Assembly: GCA_002455915.1 (NCBI GenBank)
Contig: DKLU01000425.1
Coordinates: 1 to 9,120, forward strand
Origin: Chryseobacterium sp. UBA6632
GTDB taxonomy: Bacteria; Bacteroidota; Bacteroidia; Flavobacteriales; Weeksellaceae
Reading direction: 5' to 3'
Length of the DNA: 9,120 bases
Shown here: piece after piece, positions 7,120-9,120 of the stretch
How the letters are laid out: each line of letters starts with the position of its first letter
Numbering within the stretch: position 1 is the first letter of the stretch
Translations under genes and position numbers: made by a program
Notes under the pieces: generated by a model
What the model saw: only the letters and a program-made list of their open reading frames with translations
What the model was told of the DNA's origin: nothing
Databases searched by the model: none

Positions 7120-7224
7120 GTGAGTGGTGAATAGTCAATATGCTTCGCAGTGAATTTTATAGGATTGAGAATAATTTTAATTAAAAAAATTAACAATTGA
7201 CTGCGAAGCAGATTCACTATTCAT
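7120..7224. repeat. Heptad-based inverted repeat between convergent genes
   Basis: The left arm (7127-7156) and right arm (7195-7224) match at 26 of 30 positions as inverted copies around a 38-base spacer. The longest perfect block is TGCTTCGCAGT (7141-7151) against ACTGCGAAGCA (7200-7210). The left side is preceded by exact 7-base units GTGAGTG, GTGAATA, GTCAATA (7120-7140). The right side, read on the other strand, has ATGAATA and GTGAATC next to the same 11-mer. The spacer contains a smaller AT hairpin (7172-7178 with 7186-7192). It fills nearly all of the 115-bp gap between the two stop codons, so it may terminate transcription from both sides. Confidence 0.85.
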
Positions 7225-7231
7225 TTTAAAA

Positions 7232-9073
7232 TTATCTCTCGACAAGTTCTTTCACCGATTCTCCGTAGAAATCAATCTCTGTTTTATCAATTTTTAAAAG
7301 CTGATACCATTTTCTAAAAGCTCCGATGAAGACGATGAGCATTAAAACCATTGCAACAACGGCTAATGTTGCCAATAAATATTGTTCTTTCGGAATGTAA
7401 ATCGTCATCACCTGAATGTAACCTGCCCAAAAAGTAATGATTGCCATAAAAATCCCTGGAATGGCTGAACATAAGGCGTATTTTCCTCTATTCAAACGAA
7501 TCAGCATGGTGGTACAGACAATCAGTCCGCACGCTGCCAACAGTTGATTACTGATTCCGAATAATGGCCAGATGCTGCTTACATTTCCTGTAAAAACCAA
7601 ATATCCCCAGGCAAAAGTGAAAAGGAGACTGCTGATGATAATTCCAGGCATCCAGTTTTTATCATTAAATTTTGGAATAACGGAACCTAACATTTCCTGA
7701 AGGAAAAATCTTCCGACTCTCGTTCCGGCATCAATGGCTGTAAGAATAAACACCGCTTCAAACATGATTGCGAAGTTATACCAATACGCCATCAACTGAT
7801 CCATATATGGGATTTTATTGAAAATATGAGCCATCCCCACAGCTAAGGAAACGGCTCCGCCCGTTCTTCCGTGAAGGTCAATGCCGATCTTTTGAGAAAA
7901 ATAATCTATATCAACACCATGCAAAGATGGATGAGCAGCAAGAAAAGCATCATAAGAATCTTTCGGCGTATTGATGGCAAAATAATCACCCGGCATTAAG
8001 GTACAAGCCGCAATCAAAGCCATTAAAGCTACAAAACCTTCTACCAGCATCGCTCCGTAGCCCACAAAAAGAATTTCTCTTTCTCTGTTCAGCATTTTTG
8101 GAGTCGTACCTGTCGCAATAACCGCATGAAATCCAGAAATCGCTCCACAGGCAATTACAATAAATATAAAAGGTAAAACCGGACCGCCGATGACCGGACC
8201 GCCACCGTTTACAAATTGTGTTAAAGCCGGCATTTGAACCGTTGGATGAATCACGATAACTCCAATCGCCAACATAATAATAGTTCCGATTTTTAGATAA
8301 GTTGAAAGATAATCTCTCGGAACCAAAAGCAACCAAACCGGTAAAACTGAAGCCAAAAATCCATACAAAGGAATGGCAATGGAAATCGTTGTAATATCCC
8401 ACGAAAACAGATTGTTCATGGTTTCATTCTGCATCAGATTATGTCCACCGATAATTCCTGCGATTAATAGAATTCCGCCCAAAATACTCGCAAAAGTCAC
8501 TGAATTTTTTCTGTAACGCATGATCAGTCCCATAATAATGGCAATCGGCATTGTAATCACAACGGTAAATAATGACCAAGAAGCCTCGTGCATCGCATTA
8601 ATGCAAGCAAGAGACAATCCGGCAAGGGTAAGAATGAGGATAAATAAAATGGCAAAACCAGCCACTGTTCCCGTTGTTTTCCCGATTTCTTTGGAAGCAA
8701 TGGTTGCTAGACTTTGTCCTTTATGACGAACCGAAGCGAAGAGAACAACCATATCATGTACACCACCTCCCAAAACACAGCCTATTAAAATCCATAAAGC
8801 TCCCGGAAGATAACCGAATTGGGCTGCTAAAACAGGGCCAACCAAAGGTCCTGCTGCGGCAATAGCTGCAAAGTGATGCCCAAAGAGTACATTTTTATTA
8901 GTCGCCACATAATCTTTTCCGTCAGCGAATTCTACCGCGGGAGTGGTATGGCTGTCATTTAGTTTTAATACTTTATTTGCCATGAAAATTCCGTAGAAAC
9001 GATAAGCGATGGCGAAGATAAGCACTAAAACAAATACCAGCGTAAGTGCGTTGATGTTATTTATGAAATCCAT
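7232..9073 (-). CDS. cstA: CstA-family carbon starvation / peptide-pyruvate transporter
   Basis: This 613-residue polytopic inner-membrane protein belongs to the CstA family (TC 2.A.114), whose E. coli members take up peptides (CstA) and pyruvate (BtsT), probably with protons. Hallmarks are the first membrane segment at about 10-30, the core FGHHFAAIAAAGPLVGPVLA (64-83) with LGGGVHD (101-107), GFHAVIATGTTPKM (314-327), and near the C-terminus WPLFGISNQLLA. The N-terminal CstA domain and the C-terminal five-helix domain are therefore both present. It is shorter than E. coli CstA and BtsT (about 700 residues), which suggests trimmed loops rather than truncation because the start and end look natural. 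The small YbdD/YjiX partner found after the E. coli genes is absent, since only 115 bp separate this gene from the next. The promoter lies in or beyond the last 47 bases and cannot be assigned. The substrate is undetermined. Confidence 0.93.
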   Translation of the reverse strand: MDFINNINALTLVFVLVLIFAIAYRFYGIFMANKVLKLNDSHTTPAVEFADGKDYVATNKNVLFGHHFAAIAAAGPLVGPVLAAQFGYLPGALWILIGCVLGGGVHDMVVLFASVRHKGQSLATIASKEIGKTTGTVAGFAILFILILTLAGLSLACINAMHEASWSLFTVVITMPIAIIMGLIMRYRKNSVTFASILGGILLIAGIIGGHNLMQNETMNNLFSWDITTISIAIPLYGFLASVLPVWLLLVPRDYLSTYLKIGTIIMLAIGVIVIHPTVQMPALTQFVNGGGPVIGGPVLPFIFIVIACGAISGFHAVIATGTTPKMLNREREILFVGYGAMLVEGFVALMALIAACTLMPGDYFAINTPKDSYDAFLAAHPSLHGVDIDYFSQKIGIDLHGRTGGAVSLAVGMAHIFNKIPYMDQLMAYWYNFAIMFEAVFILTAIDAGTRVGRFFLQEMLGSVIPKFNDKNWMPGIIISSLLFTFAWGYLVFTGNVSSIWPLFGISNQLLAACGLIVCTTMLIRLNRGKYALCSAIPGIFMAIITFWAGYIQVMTIYIPKEQYLLATLAVVAMVLMLIVFIGAFRKWYQLLKIDKTEIDFYGESVKELVER

Positions 9074-9120
9074 ATCAGTTAAGTTTTTTATAAGTAAATA
9101 ATTAAATTTTTTATTTGTTT

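Noticed and set aside
6198..7224. CRISPR array or composite transposon around the PLD-like gene
   Set aside because: The two repeats are inverted hairpins of unrelated sequence with no regular spacers, no transposase and no Cas gene in the window.
7986..8402. 138-residue minus-strand open frame inside the transporter gene
   Set aside because: It is a different frame of the well-supported CstA-family gene, and its Cys/Tyr/Arg/Ser-rich product resembles no protein family.

Overview
The window looks like the chromosome of a Bacteroidota bacterium of the class Flavobacteriia, most like Chryseobacterium or a close relative. The evidence is the AT-rich DNA, the lack of Shine-Dalgarno sequences, a large TonB-dependent receptor, a glucosamine-6-phosphate deaminase fused to a PIG-L deacetylase (an architecture I associate with Bacteroidota), and short heptad-based intergenic repeats. 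The genus is inferred from style and was not tested.

Layout, left to right. (1) A TonB-dependent outer-membrane receptor (+), whose start lies before base 1, ends at 2714 and is followed by a strong intrinsic terminator. (2) About 520 bp between convergent genes has no convincing gene. It holds the two facing terminators and, between them, possible degraded dispersed-repeat sequence. (3) A minus-strand NagB/PIG-L fusion (3236-5155) has its own terminator at about 3166-3203. (4) A 210-bp, very AT-rich divergent region separates it from (5) a secreted alpha/beta-hydrolase (+, 5366-6187). (6) A heptad-based inverted repeat (6198-6282) precedes (7) a membrane-anchored phospholipase D-like protein (+, 6349-7116). 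(8) A second heptad-based inverted repeat (about 7120-7224) fills the gap to (9) a minus-strand CstA-family transporter (7232-9073), whose promoter lies near or past the right edge.

The genes look like separate transcription units rather than one operon, since strands alternate and most junctions carry hairpins. The common theme is nutrient acquisition: an outer-membrane importer, an amino-sugar enzyme feeding glycolysis, a secreted esterase and an inner-membrane peptide/pyruvate-type transporter. No sequence evidence ties them into one pathway.

The points most worth a second look are the fusion enzyme, which has Thr where the E. coli deaminase has a catalytic Asp, and the two heptad inverted repeats that bracket the PLD-like gene. 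I see no CRISPR array, IS element, tRNA, rRNA or clear defence system.
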